DNA from: Syngnathus acus
Taxonomy: Eukaryota > Chordata > Actinopteri > Syngnathiformes > Syngnathidae
Assembly: GCF_901709675.1 (NCBI RefSeq)
Contig: NC_051096.1
Location: 2,137,001 to 2,201,000 of the forward strand
Length of the DNA stretch: 64,000 nt
Direction of reading: 5' to 3'
The notes under the pieces were generated by a model, which saw only the letters and a program-made list of their open reading frames with translations, had not been told where the DNA came from and searched no databases. Made by a program: the position numbers and the translations under genes. Position 1 is the first letter of the stretch. The number at the start of each line of letters is the position of its first letter. Below are positions 14,486 through 27,700 of the stretch, in pieces.

Positions 14486-14780
14486 ACATAAGGGACACTT
14501 AAAAATACACACAAGAACCCACACTGGTGAGAAACCTTTTCCCTGCACAGTTTGTGGCCAAAGATTCTCTCAGAAGGAATGCTTAGAAACTCACATGAGA
14601 ACCCACACTGGGGAGAAACCATTTTCCTGCTCAGATTGTGGTCAAAGATTCTCTCAGAAGACAAACTTAAAAAGACACATAAGAACCCACACTGGTGAGA
14701 AACCATTTTCCTGCCCAAAGATTTGCTCGGAAGTGTCAGCTTAAGATTCACAAGTGTGTTGGGGAGATGAGCAGTGCTCC
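14486..14780 (+). pseudogene. C2H2 zinc-finger exon, 3' part after the L2 insertion
   Basis: The 84-bp finger repeat resumes immediately after the L2 tail ([18 protein letters not shown], then [15 protein letters not shown] and [15 protein letters not shown]). It ends in a finger that has lost 11 bases and stops at 14744. Positions 14604-14721 are almost identical to 9595-9711, including the same 11-base loss. Confidence 0.85.
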
Positions 14781-15057
14781 ATGAAGTTTTTGCTTCTCAT
14801 CTGAGCAGACTTCATGAGTTCATGCATCATGGATAAATATATTTTATGTACCTTTTTGTTGGGATGCTGAACACTTTTCTTTACCAAAACGTGACCATTT
14901 CATATTTCAGTTGTAATGAATTTGAAAATATGGTAAAATGTCATCGGGGTTAATCGTTTTTGATGTTTCATTATTGTACAAGTTTTTTTTGGGTTTATTT
15001 GTAGTTTTTAATTGTAATTCATAGTTTTGCTTAGGTTTTAGAGCAAGTTGGTTAGTT

Positions 15058-16284
15058 TACTGTAATTTCCGGACTATAAGTCGCAACCTTTTTCTCAAGT
15101 TTTTAACCCTGTGGTTTATAGTCCAGTACAGCTTATCTACTGATTTTTTTTTTCTGTTATTTTTGTCATGACTAATACACTTATACACTCGTAAAAAGGC
15201 TGTTATGCAATGATGCGGATAATTTACATGCATTTTTTTCTAACGGCCATCAGGGGGGGCTCGAGCAGAAAAGATAAGAGTGAGAGAGGTGGAATAAGGT
15301 AAAGGTAAAGACCCAATGATTGTCACACACACATCTGGGTGTGGTGAAATTTTATGTGTCGAGGAAGACAGTAGTGGTGCATGAGTAAAGTTAGCATAAA
15401 CAGAGCCCAATGATGGAAAACACTAGAAGAAATGCGTATGACGCATCTTTCAAGTTAAAAGCAATGGAGCTGGCCGATAAAGGAAGGAACAGAGCGGTTG
15501 CACGTAAACTTGGCATAAATGAATCGATGGTGAGACACTGGAAACGGCAATGGGAAGTACTGGAGCAATGTAAAAAGACGACAAAAGCTTTGAGAGTTCA
15601 AAAGCAGGTGGCCCGAACTGGAAAACATTCTTGAAGACAGGGTGATCATACAGAAAGCAGATGGCCGAAGTGTTTCCACTGTGCAGATCAGACTGAAAGC
15701 AAAAACAATCGCTACCGAAAAGAAAATCAAGATTTCAAAGGAGGACCGTTATGGTGTTTGCGATTTATGAAACGAAAAGCTCTGTCCATCAGGACACGGG
15801 TGAATTTGCCTCAGGATGAGAGTGACGCTGAAAGCGAAAGAGAGACTATGTGTGGCAAAATACTCACGCTATTCCAATCAGACACTGGGGATGAGGACTT
15901 CAACGGTTTCAGTTCACAGGAGGAAGATGAAGACAGCTTTCTGGACTTGTACTGATGCTTTTTTTTTTAACCATTCCTGTTTGTGCTGTTGCTGCTTTGT
16001 TACCGTGACTTTTACCGGTATGTTTTTTTTACTTCCGTTTGTAAACAAATGTTAATGTTAAACAAATGTTAAGTGTTTTTAAACAAATCTTGGTTATTTT
16101 ATTAAAACTTTAAACACACACGTTGCTTTAAAAAGGCATTCTGTGTACTGTCTTATTTTTGTAAATAACTCGCATGCATATAGTCCGGTGCGGCTTATAT
16201 ATGGAAAAAATAAAAAATTTCCCCTAATGTTAGCTGGTGCGATTTATAGTCCGGTGTGTGTGTTATAATCCGGAAATTACGGTA
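15058..16284 (+). mobile_element. Pogo/Tigger-like transposon with internal deletion
   Basis: The ends are TACTGTAATTTCCGGACTAT at the left and, in reverse complement, TACCGTAATTTCCGGATTAT at the right, within TA dinucleotides. The left half encodes a CENP-B/Psq-type helix-turn-helix start (NAYDASFKLKAMELADKG, ARKLGINESMVRHWKRQW) at 15410-15634. Frameshifted remains follow (STVQIRLKAKTIATE, LRFMKRKALSIRTR) and then directly the acidic C-terminal tail (EEDEDSFLDLY) ending at 15955. The DDE catalytic core is missing, so it cannot self-mobilise. Confidence 0.8.
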
Positions 16285-16575
16285 ATTAGTTTTGTTTTGG
16301 TCAAGGTTCATTTTTATTACTTTTAGTATTAGTATTATTCTTTAGTACTATAGTTAAAGGCCACAATGTTTGGATGGATGAGAGGACTTACAGATGTACA
16401 GATATTTAGCAGGGTTGTACAAAATCAATTTGAAACGGAAAATTGATTTTCAAATTTGTCACATCGTTGGGTTTTTCATTATGTGTTAAAATTTTTTAAG
16501 GGGATTTCTGTGGGCTTTTACTTTTCTTTTGTCTTTGTCAGCTGTGTCAGGGCTAAGCACCATCAGACATTTATG

Positions 16576-16850
16576 TACCGTATTTTCCGCACTTTAAGGC
16601 ACACATAAAAACTTAAAATTTAGTTTAAAAAAAAGACAGTGCACCTTATAATGCAGAGCGCCTTATATATGGATCAATTTGATGAATTTGTTGATCCATA
16701 CTGTTTGTACATAGCGCTTTGCCAAAATGTTTCAGTACGTTTTAGTACAACTAGTAAATTACAAGGTCGCATCGCTTTCAGCATTACGGCAACCGTGGCA
16801 AGGGGTGTCACCAAAGTAAGCTCGTACTGGTCGAGCGCATGACATTAAAA
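16576..16850. repeat. Second pogo-related terminal repeat and flank
   Basis: TACCGTATTTTCCGCACTTT and CCTTATATATGGATC resemble the end sequences of the neighbouring pogo-like element but with a different terminus. The right end is not clear. Confidence 0.45.
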
Positions 16851-17199
16851 AAAAAACATTCTATAGCCTAGAATCCATCCCATCACTTGATTGACATACA
16901 GGCAAGGCTATCGGGAGGCAATCACAGTGAACCGCCCCCCACCGCAGCAACAAGCCCGGCACCAAAGCTAACAAAGAAATGAAAGAAAACAAAGATTTTA
17001 AATTGGGGTTTGGGATGAAGTGATTCAGTGTCCAACCTGAGCCAGTAGATGGCACTAGAGTGGAAAAATAAGCTACTTATTAAAATAACATGAAATAACA
17101 CAGCACATCGAGGCACTGAACTACCGGACATTTCACATTTACACCTTTTCAGTTTGACATTCACATCATTCTGCACGTTCATGAACGGGAGGACTTCGA

Positions 17200-17490
17200 A
17201 TAGTTTTTTCTCGCTTACCATTTTTCTCACTTACTGTTTTTATTGCCTTTTTTTGTTGTTGTTGCTGCCTATTTATTTTTGATGCTCTGTTTTTCTTCCT
17301 GATTGTTTTTTCTCGCTTTGTTTTTCTTGCATACCTTTTACTCAAACATTTTTTTCCCTCGCTTATCGTTTTTTTCTCTCGCCTAACGCTTTTCCTCGCT
17401 TTTCCTCACGTACTGCTTTTCTCACGTACCATTAATTTTTCTTGCTTATTGTACCATTTTTTCTTGCCTATTGTCTCTCGACTTTTCACA
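17200..17490. repeat. Degenerate pyrimidine-rich repeat
   Basis: Imperfect repeats of a TTTTTCTCGCTTACC-like motif recur about every 20-40 bp. No coding signal is seen. It lies 3' of the lectin gene. Confidence 0.5.
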
Positions 17491-17773
17491 TCATTCGCTA
17501 GCAAACTATCTTAACTACAAATACTGCGCATTTCAATGCAATAAACACAAAGCCAGGATGCACAAAGGCAATAAAAAGGGGGGAAAAAAACAAGCAATCA
17601 TGCAAGTCTGGCTTTTTCTAATAGCCAATTAGACTAAGATTAAATCGTACATTAAACTATAAAGTGGTTACATTTGTACAATTATCCTACAAACCATCTA
17701 TGGCTGGTGGAAAAGGCTGTTCCAAAAACATTTTGGACACTTTGTCCGTCCTCACATTTTAGCACAGGCTGGT

Positions 17774-18752
17774 CTAAGCGGAGCTTTGCTTGATCTCCTT
17801 GATGGACACGTGACCCCACACGTTCATCTGCGTGATGCTTTGTAGATTGGCCTCTCGGTATTTGTAAGTCACCTCGTCGATGCCGTTGATTGAGATCTGG
17901 AAATGATTGTCGGCGCACTTGATGACAACCTGAGCAACAACAGGACACCATGCATTTGATGAGTGTGAACGGCATGGCGGCGAGCAAAGATGGGAGATGT
18001 GACGTTCACGTTGACATTTTCGGGACTCGTGACTTTTAGATGGTTCGAGCGATTCCTTTTGACTGTGACATTTCCATTCCATACTTTTTGTAGTTTGGGA
18101 AAAAAAATCACTCCGGCCTTTATTAGCGGCTAGGTGCTCTTCAATCAGTAAATGGCCGCTTTCCATAAGAAACAATTGTTTTTTAAGGTTGAGTCATGTT
18201 TAGGGAGATTCTACAAGATGGAATAGGTTTTGACAGACACAGTTGTATGAATACACCTTGCACATATGAACAAACAACGAAGCAACAATTAGATATAATA
18301 AACTAATGGATAAACAAATGGGCACCAATCAAAGGTAAGGAAAATTCAACACGAAACTTTGGAAACCCCGAACCTGTAAGGCGGACGTGCGAGTGTGTGC
18401 AGAAACACGGTGTGATTCACGTCACCTTGACTTCTTGTCCGGGTCCAGAGCTTTGTGCGGGATGCTCCTCTCCTTTGTTCCAAGTTGTGTTCACTCTGGA
18501 GTTCAGCCAAATCTTCTTGGTTGCAAAGTTCAACTTGAGGAGCAGCGGGACCACGTTGTCGGTTTCGTCGTCAGCGGCAGGCACAAACAGGCTGATTTTA
18601 AACCTGCAACACAGTTGCGTTTGTGGTATTAGCATTCTTGTGTCCGTGTGGGCGGGGTCCTCGTACCAATCTGCCAGTTTATTTGCTCGTCCTGTGATGG
18701 TGATGACGTTGTTCACACGGAGACCTCCCTTCAGCTTGATCATTGATCCAAG
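17774..18752 (-). CDS. Multi-lectin gene, C-terminal galectin-like domain
   Basis: Three exons (18752-18667, 18603-18426, 17929-17774) give LKGGLRVNNVITITGRANKL, then FKISLFV, VVPLLLKLNFATKKIWLNSR, TWNKGEEH, and VVIKCADNHFQISINGIDEV followed by VWGHVSIKEI. The beta-strand order and the W..GEE segment match galectins. The HxNPR sugar-contact motif is not kept (LNFATKK), so binding may differ or be lost. The phase runs without a break from the preceding CTLD, which argues against a separate galectin gene. Confidence 0.82.
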
Positions 18753-21700
18753 CTGCAAACATGTAATCATAACATAACTGGCCGAAACATCTTGAGTAGA
18801 AATCGCACGTGAATGCTAAGATCTGACACTGAAAGGAAATTTTGTGGAAATCATGACAACTGTCCTTTGAACCTGTCCAGAAATGTGGGTGGATAACAAA
18901 AAAATGCTCTTCACTATTTATGCAGAGAGAGGAAAAAAATCAACTCACTATATTCGCTGACTTGGCGAGCTTGCTTCTGTGCAAGAGTATGCTGTCACCA
19001 GAATCTGCTTTCACTGAGGTGATTGCATGATGCACTTTGGGCATCTTGCACATGAAGCTGTTGGGTAGCTTGCAGCTCATCTGCTTCCATCTTCCAGACT
19101 GAAAGATGAGCAAGATGGATTTCAGTGGATGATGCAGATGTTCTTGCAAGCGCTTAATTGGCCACGCACCTTTTGCGACATCGCCACGCAGTCCTTTTCC
19201 AGGTGTTTGGGTTCTTCTGGGGCCCAGTTGGTGAAGGTCACCTTGTGGTTGTCCGACCACTCAAACATGCTGAGTACACTCTGGTCATTCAGTCCGGTCC
19301 ACATGTCGCTGGTTTCTGCAGAGGACAAAGGCGAGTAGATCTATCACTCAGCGGTCAGGTGTTCCACCTATGGAGTAGTTCTACGAAGACCGTTTGCGCA
19401 CCGAGGTCGGAGACATTTTTCACCCACGTCTGCTCCACCTTGGAAAGGATGGACACCAGATTGGCACCCAATTTCTCGCAGACATCTTGAGCATCGGCCC
19501 ACCCCTTCTTGTCCTCGAAAGATTTGTAGCAGAAGCCTGCAAACTCCTCCCAGGACTCTCCCGAGCATCTCGGCTCTGCAGGTGACATCCCGTAGCGAGG
19601 TTAGCAGGAGTTGAGCGCGTAACATGAAAAGATGCTCCGTGAACTCACCTCCGTCTGCAAATGTGAAGGCCTGATCCGTCGAGTTGGCACTCCTGCAGGT
19701 CTTACATGTGACAATGAGCTGGGCCTCTTATTGGTACTTTACCATAAACGTTGGCCACTCACTTGAGGGAGGTGATCCCATTGTGGGTGGAGCCAGCAGA
19801 GCCGTTCTTTGCCACGGCAGACATCACAATACAGTCTCCTCCGATGTCATTACGAACGACGCCGGCGTGAATAGCGGCTGCGCAGACGCTCGAGTCCTGC
19901 ACTCAAAACAAGTCAAGTACTCAACTGGCGGGTCACGATAGGGAGGATTTGACTCCCTGCCCTCTCCCTTGCATGGCAGGGCACAATTTTGATCACACCG
20001 GTACTGCACATGCTGCCGTTCTGCCTGTCTAAATTTGATTGGTGTGTGGAAATGAATGAATCTTTCAAAACAAAATAACTTGGAAAATCCCAATTGAAAT
20101 GTAGGTTCATCTTCGAAATGTTTAGAGCCAGTGCCTCTCCAGTCTAAGCGTCACTGATTCAGCAATCACGTACCTCATTGTAGACCAAGGTTCCTGTGAC
20201 ATTGTGTTGGGAGTTGGCGCACTTGGGTGGGCAGTGGAACCTGCAGAAGGCAAGGACGAGCAAATTGACGACAGGCGTTCACCGTCACGGAAACGCCGGG
20301 GCAAGTGTGACTCACGTCATTGCCTTGGCCAAGTTGAGGCTGTTCAACGTGCGGTCACAGGTCATCGTATCTGTCAGACAAAAGATGACGTCAAAAGATG
20401 GGTTGTATGATTTTCCCGGCAACCTCGGTCGCCAGAGACTCGCTTACCGTCACGTGTGCATCCTAAGAGGTCAAAACTGAGGCCAAAGTCAACGCTGTCC
20501 TCCAGCGGCAGGATGCGGACGTACTGAGCGGACAATGGCGAGCCAAACCGGTGCTCCCCCCCTCCGCTAATCTAGAAACAGCACTGTGTTTGTAATGGCA
20601 AGTTTGGACAGCCCGGTCGGCGTCGGGTTGACTGGCTGGCCACTCACCTTTCCGTCCGGATGTTCAGTCCAGCTTTTGCCATCAACACTCGTCTTCATCT
20701 CAAAATCGATGACCCAAGACCTTGGGTCAGTGTGAGGACAGCCCTGGGTGACAATCCCAGTCACCCTTCTCACGTGACCGAGGTTCACCTGGATCCAGCT
20801 GGTGGAGGCTGCAGGAGGCGAGCTCGCTCAGGACACCAAACTACCAGCGCCGAAGTAGCTTTTAGTTGTCTACGTACGATCTTGTGATGGTCTCCAGCAG
20901 GAATTCCTACTCAAGTGAGCTTTCTCAGGGCTGGTGTCGCTCATAGAAGACGAGGCTTCAAACGCTGAGTCGGTGATGCGCTTGTCCGCCTCAACCAAAC
21001 TGTCAAGACACACTGAGGACAACCCAGAATCATCCTCTGAACCTTTTAGTCATCGCGTCATCGTCCGTAGCAGAACAGAATGTGCCGTTATACCCCAACT
21101 CTGGTTGGGAGATACGTCATTGGACAACAAAGACGTGAAGCCCACCTTTCCGTTCACAGCTGTAGACCATGAGCAGGTATTTGGAGACAGCAGGGCAGGT
21201 CTCCCGGACATCCTCGAAAGGGTCAGCAAGACAATATTGACGGTTGTCACATTTTCGCCTGTAGTGAGGGAGGGCTCCTCGCACCACGCAAGTCTCTGCA
21301 AGTCACAAGGCCGAGTGGAAGCTTATTTTGGCTGCAACGGTCGTATAGTCGGACCAAAATGCAACGCTTATGTCCTGTCTTACCCTTTGTTGCTCTCTGA
21401 GTTGGACAAAGGCTGCCACTCCTCCGTCCGTAGAAAGCCGACTGGATGCGGATGACGCTTTGAGCCTCACTCTGACAAAAGAGGTCGACGTGCTTCTGCT
21501 GGTTGCACACAAGGATCTCCCGAAAACCTGCGAGCGCACCGTGGTGTCTTTTTTCCATCTCGCATCTTTTGACGTCAACATTCAGGATTCGGGGAGACTG
21601 ACTTACCGTCATGGCGTGGAGGTTCCGGTTTCTGTCCTGCGAGGCAAAAGCCAAAGATGGGCATCAGAACCAATTGGCCATGAGTCAAAACTTACCTCTT

Positions 21701-24700
21701 GCTCTTTTCTTGCACATGTAGGTGCTCTTCTTCTGGCAGTTGTCAAATTCCCATTTTCCCTCTTCACTTTTAGTTTGAAAGGAAAGGCAGTTTTCACCAG
21801 AGGGTTTACCAGGGCTCTCTGTAAGGAGACGGCAGATGCTAAGCGCTCCTCTCCATTGCTCCAGACCGTCGGAGAGAAATATTGGACCGACCTGTGGTCC
21901 AGTGGGTGTAACGAAAGGGAGACCCGTCAGTCCACTTGCAGCCATCTTGAGTGATTGTGGTTTTGATGGCCAACCACAAAGAAGAAACGTTTTGAAAAGC
22001 GGAGCCCAAACCTTTGGATCAAACAGGAATAAGATGTCACCAGTGATTGTCTTTAAGCTTATACGTAGCATGGTTATAAAGCCATTTGACGTTTTACTCA
22101 TTCCGTTGTGGTCAACATGAAGTGGAACAGCAAATCTTTTGTCTGAATTTCTCGTCGTCATAGCGTCACAAGCTCCTCTGTTCTGAGTAATGGCTGAGTC
22201 GTAAGCTGTTTTGGTGTCTTTAAATGCAAATGAGATACTTCACACCCCGCCTCCTCCAGGCCAGACATGTTTGTAGTTTTTAGCGGAGGTAGCGTTTCCT
22301 TGCGCTGCAAACCTTTAGCTCGATTAAAAGATGTCAACAGCAAAAGACTTGTCCTTCCAACCATACATAACGCGTAACATAATAAATCTCCTCAGAATAT
22401 TTATCAATGCAGTCAGGTTACGCAGTAAGCTAGCGTTAGCGTGAAGCTAACAAATGCATTTAACTCATTCTTGTGGTCCCCAAGAATAAAACATGCAATT
22501 AGCTGATACAACTACTCAAAATACATCTACAAGAAGTGACAAAAGAAAGCAGAGTGCTAAAATCAGCTGACAATGAGGGCATCCTAGACACGCAATATGA
22601 AAGTTAAGTACAGTTTGTGTCATCTCAAGTTTAGCACTTGACTGTGTCCGTCGTTTCCATAGATTGAAGGAACTGAATCTTCAATGAACAAAGTTTTTTT
22701 TGTATACTGGCGAGTTTTTTGTATGATGGCTTATCAAGGCCATCTACTGATTTAAAAGAAAAGCATCCCTGTCCGGTCAGATGCGAAAGAAATGTTAAGA
22801 CAACTACTTGCGGTCTGGTAACCAACTGCAGATGACGTCACAAATGTTTTCTTTGTCTTGTCTTGAGAATGAGCAATTAAAGACAACTGGCAAAAAAGTT
22901 CTTTCAAAATGTCACTTTCCTTGGCAAATACGCCAGCCTCTACAAATATCGCAAGATTCTCAACCAACAGTCCCGATCGAGCGCATAAGCCTACCTTTGA
23001 TGAAGTTCTGTTCATTTGAATGGGTGATACTGATCAGGTCGCCTCCGAGGCCGACGCAGTCGTCTCGCGCCTCCTGCCAGTTCTTGGCATTGTTGCGGTT
23101 GATCAGGTAGCAGAAGTTGTTGTTGGACAACCACCAGCCGCACTTTTTGGTCCAGCCTGCAAGCGAGACTCGCGTGACTTGAGGGCCAACTGGCCAATGA
23201 CCAAACACGTGTCGGCCGCAGAGTGGGACGCCTACCTCTTATTGACGGCAGATCAGGAAGAGCCTCTCGGATTTTGGCTGCAAAAACGCAAGGGGGATCA
23301 AATATGAGAGAGCAGCGAGAGGTTAAAGGGCAAAGTGGGTGACCTTTGAACCTTTTTTGCAGACGGATGGCTGCTTTTTAGTGCAGGGCCACTCATGAAA
23401 TTGTCCAGAAGCTGACAGAGCAAAGCAGTCACCGCGCCCTGTAGACTGTTTTCCCTCCAGCGTGATGTTGTCCTGTGGACGACAGAGCAGATACCACTTA
23501 TATTTTTTCTGCTCTTGCAACAATGTGACCAACCCAACTTTGGCTTTCTCATATGGAATCGACCTGGACAAATGGCAACATTTTAGACTGCTGTAGACGT
23601 TTCGCTTACTGCAGACGTGCCGTCACTCCAGGAAAATTTGTTGTCTTTGTTCTTCTTGAGGCCTATGAAAGGCCAATATCCGCTATCATCATGCATGTGA
23701 GCTTGGGGAAAACAGAACAAGGGCTAGTTGCAAAGATGCTGGGAAGCATTGCGGGACGATCACGGGATCATCAGTTTGTCTTGGCGCTCACCAGCCAAGA
23801 ATTTATTTTCGTCCGCTGAGAGGACGCTGGCCAGGTGACCATTCCATTCCTTGCAGAAGTCCTCAGCCGACTGCCAATTCCTCGGTATCCATCCAAAATG
23901 ATAGCAAGAGTCGTCATGCAGGAAGTCACCGGGGTCGCAGGAAGAAGCTGAAGCCACAAACAAACTTGGATTGGAAAAGCATGGCGGGACGGTGCAAGAG
24001 TAAAAACAAGCATGCCAGCCACTCACTGTCCACTCGATCGTAACCGAAGTCTTTGAAGGAACACGACCGACCCTTCGGGCAGTCTGCAGAAAGTCCACAC
24101 AATTGAAATGTCCCTTTCGACATCAACACGACAACTCCTGAGCAGGTTTACCGTCCAGCGGGCGCTCGCACATGTACGGCAACGAGGATCCGCACGAGCC
24201 GTGTTGCCACTTTCCTGGCTGAGTCCACATGCCTTGGTTGACGTACACGCAGGACTCTACGTCGGCGCTGTCGGGACAAGTCGTGAAAAGCATCTTACAA
24301 ACAGGATGAATTGGAGGTTCTTTTTTTGCTCTCTTTTAACAAAAGCGGTTTTCCTCTCATTACATGTGCTCTTTCTCATTTTGGAAACGAGCCCCAAAAC
24401 CTTGCCTAACAGTCAAGACGTGACCTTCTTACCTTGTAACGTGACGTGAATCCCAGTTGGAGTAGCTCACCGTCACACGGGCATCGGACCAAGTCATCTT
24501 CTGTTCCTTCTTGACATACCGACACCAGAACTCGTCGCATTTCTGCACAGACCAATCCTGGTTGTCAGTCGCATACTAGTAGAGAACCAAAAACCCGCGC
24601 TTCCGTCTCACCAGATTGGAGAGTCCAATCCAGAAGGGGTTCTTGCCCATTTGCTCCTTCACAAAGGCTTCCTCGTCCGATGAAGCGATGGAGACCAGCT

Positions 24701-27700
24701 CGCCGCCCTCCCAGACGCAGTCGTACCGAGCCCCCAGCCAACCGTTGGGGGTCTCCATCTTCTTGTAGCAACTGGACTGGTAAAGACTCCACCCCTTCTC
24801 ACATGCTGATTTAGGATTGCCTAAGGACACCAATATTAGATATTAGTTTAGAATTGCAGAAATACAGAATTATCAACACGTAATGGCATTATTGTCTTGT
24901 CAGCATAAAATTTCAGTAAGCAAGCACATGCAATAAGTTATTGCCAATCGTGTCAACTGTGGGACTGACCATTGACGCGCCCACAAAAAAAATGCCTGCC
25001 TACTACTATTGTGGGACTTCAGGAGAAGTCTTCCTTAATACTTGACATTTGATGACAACTCTAAGAATAAGACGAATATCAAATCATGCCTCTTCCTCTT
25101 TTCTTGCAGATGTAGCTGCTGCGCTTCTCCTCACAATCGGCTTTTGCCCAGCGGCCGTCGGCAGTGAGCAAGGAAAGGCAGCGTCCACCTTCTCCGGAGA
25201 TGCCTGGAAGGAGACGACAGATGCTAAGCATGCCTCAGTTTTGTCGACGACAAACATTTGCCGGGTTATAGGCCGACCTGTTTTCAGGTTTTTGTAAGTG
25301 GAATTGGATCCGTCAAGCCACTCGATGCCGTCGTCAGTGATATTGGCATTGGCGCCCAACCACAGAGTGGGACTGGTCAGCTGAAGGGCGTGCAGACCTT
25401 TGGATCGAAGTTAAACAACGACCAAGTGTTTGAACATTGTATAGGTGCGTGTGTAGCAGCGTTGTTCCTTCTGGAGTTCATGTGGCATAAACTGTGCGAG
25501 CCTCTATCGTGTCCTCCGAGCAGTTTACCTTGTACAAAGATCTGTTCATTTGAGTGGGTGATGCTGAGCAGGTCGCCTCCGAGGCCGATGCAGTTGTCTT
25601 GCGCCTCCTGCCAGGTCTTGCGAGACACGCGGTTGATCAGGTAGCAGAAGTCGTTGGACGGGTTGTCCATCCACCAGCCGCACTTTTCACTCCAGCCTGC
25701 AAGCGAGACCCGTGTCACTTGAGGGCAAAGTGGCTACCAATCGACTATGTGTTGGCTGCAGGGTGGGACGCTCACCTCTTGATGACAGCAGAACAGGGCG
25801 AGCCTCTTGGACCTTGGCTGCAAGAACGCAAGGGGGATCAAATATGAGAGCAATGACAGGTTAAAGGGCAAAGTGGTGACTTGCGAACCTTTTTTGCAGA
25901 TAGATGGCTGCTCTTTAGTGCAGGACCACTCATCAAATTGTCCAGAAGCTGACAGAGTAAAGCACTCATCGGATACTGTCGACTTTTTTCCCATCAACTG
26001 CATGACGTTGTCCTGCGGAAGACACAGCGGATGCCACTTGAACGTATTTTTTAGACTGCAGTAAATGTTTTACTTACTGTAGATTTTCCGTCAATCCACT
26101 CAAAGTTGTTTTTGTTCTTCCTCAGTCCCACAAAAGGCCGAGATCCTCCTGCGTCTCGCATGTGAGCTTGTGGTATGCAGCACAAAAGATTCAGCACAAA
26201 AGAGCATCCACTTGCCGGATGTTTCTTGACACTTGGTCTTAGCGCTCACCTGCCAAGAAATTGCCTTCGTTCGCTGCGAGGACGCTGGCCAGGTGACCTT
26301 TGCGTTCATTGCAAAACCTCTCGGCGGCTCGCTGCACCATTTTCATCCCCTCAAAATGATAGCAAGAATCGTCAAACAGGAATTCGCCAGGGTCGCAGGA
26401 GGAAGCTGGAGCCACAAACAAACATGGATTAGAAAAGCACGGCGGGACGATGCAGGAGTAAAAACACGCGTGGCTGCCGCTCACTGTCCACCCGATCGTA
26501 ACCGAAGTCTTTGAAGGCACACGGCCATCCCTCCGGGCAGTCTGCAGAAAGACCACACAAATGAAATGTCCATTTCCACATCAAAATGACAACTCCTGAG
26601 CAGGCTTACCGTTCATCGGGCGCTCACACATGTACGGCAACGAGGATCCGCACGAGCCGTGTCGCCACTTTCCAGGCTGAGTCCTCACGCCTTGGTTGAA
26701 GTACGCGCAGGACTCTTCGTCGGAGCTGTCGGGAGAAGTCGTGAAAAGCATCTCGGTATTTTTTCTTGCTTTCTGATTAAAAATTGACAAAAGCTTTTTG
26801 CCCCCTCGTCACACGTGCTCTTTCCCATTTCGGAAAGGGGCTCCAAAACCTTGCCTGACAGTAAAAGGTCGTTAAGATCTGACCTTTTTACCTTCCAACC
26901 TGACGAGAGTCCCAGTTGGAGTAGCTCGCCGTCACTCGGACATCGGACCACGTCAGGTTCTTTTGCTCCTTGTCATACCGACACCAAGCCTCTTTGCATT
27001 TCTGTACAGACCAATCCCGGTTGTCAGTCCAGTACCAGTACCAGTAGAGAATCATCTGTTTGCGCTTCCGTCTCACCAGATTGGAGAGTCCGATCCAGAA
27101 GGGGTCATCGCCCATTTGCTTCTTCACAAAGGCTTCCTCGTCCGATGAGGCGATGGAGACCAGGTCGCTGCCCTCCCAGTAGCAGTTGTACCGAGCCCCC
27201 ATCCAACCGTTGGGGGTCTCCATCGTCTTGTAGCAACGGGAGCCAAAAGGAAGCCAGCCGTTGGCCCTGTCACATGACCTCTTACCGACTGAGGAAACAT
27301 TTGGGGGATTTTTTATTTTACGCATATTGCATATTCGACTTTTTCAAGCTAATCTTTGTTGAGTGTGGGTTAGGATGTGGGTACTTTTAGCCCTCAAGAA
27401 ACGCTGCCGTACAGAGAATAGAATTGGGTCAGGTGGCTCCGATCCAAATTTAACCATCAAGCAGTCTAGCTTGAGACCATCTCAGGGGAAGAAGTTATAC
27501 CGGCTGTCTGGGATCAGAGTTTAACAATGAGTGGTTTGTTAAAATGTAAAATGTCAATGTAAAAAGCACGGGAGGAACTCGGCACTTTTCTGGACGCAAG
27601 ACATTTCGACATCTTGGGAGCGCCAAGCGTCATGTTACCTCTTCCTCTTTTCTTGCAGATGTAGCTTATTTTTTCTTTGCAATCCTCAAATTTCCAGCGG

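Noticed and set aside
18417-18752. Independent galectin gene
   Set aside because: Its first exon is in phase with the preceding CTLD exon through good splice sites, and it has no methionine start of its own. Transcript data could still change this.
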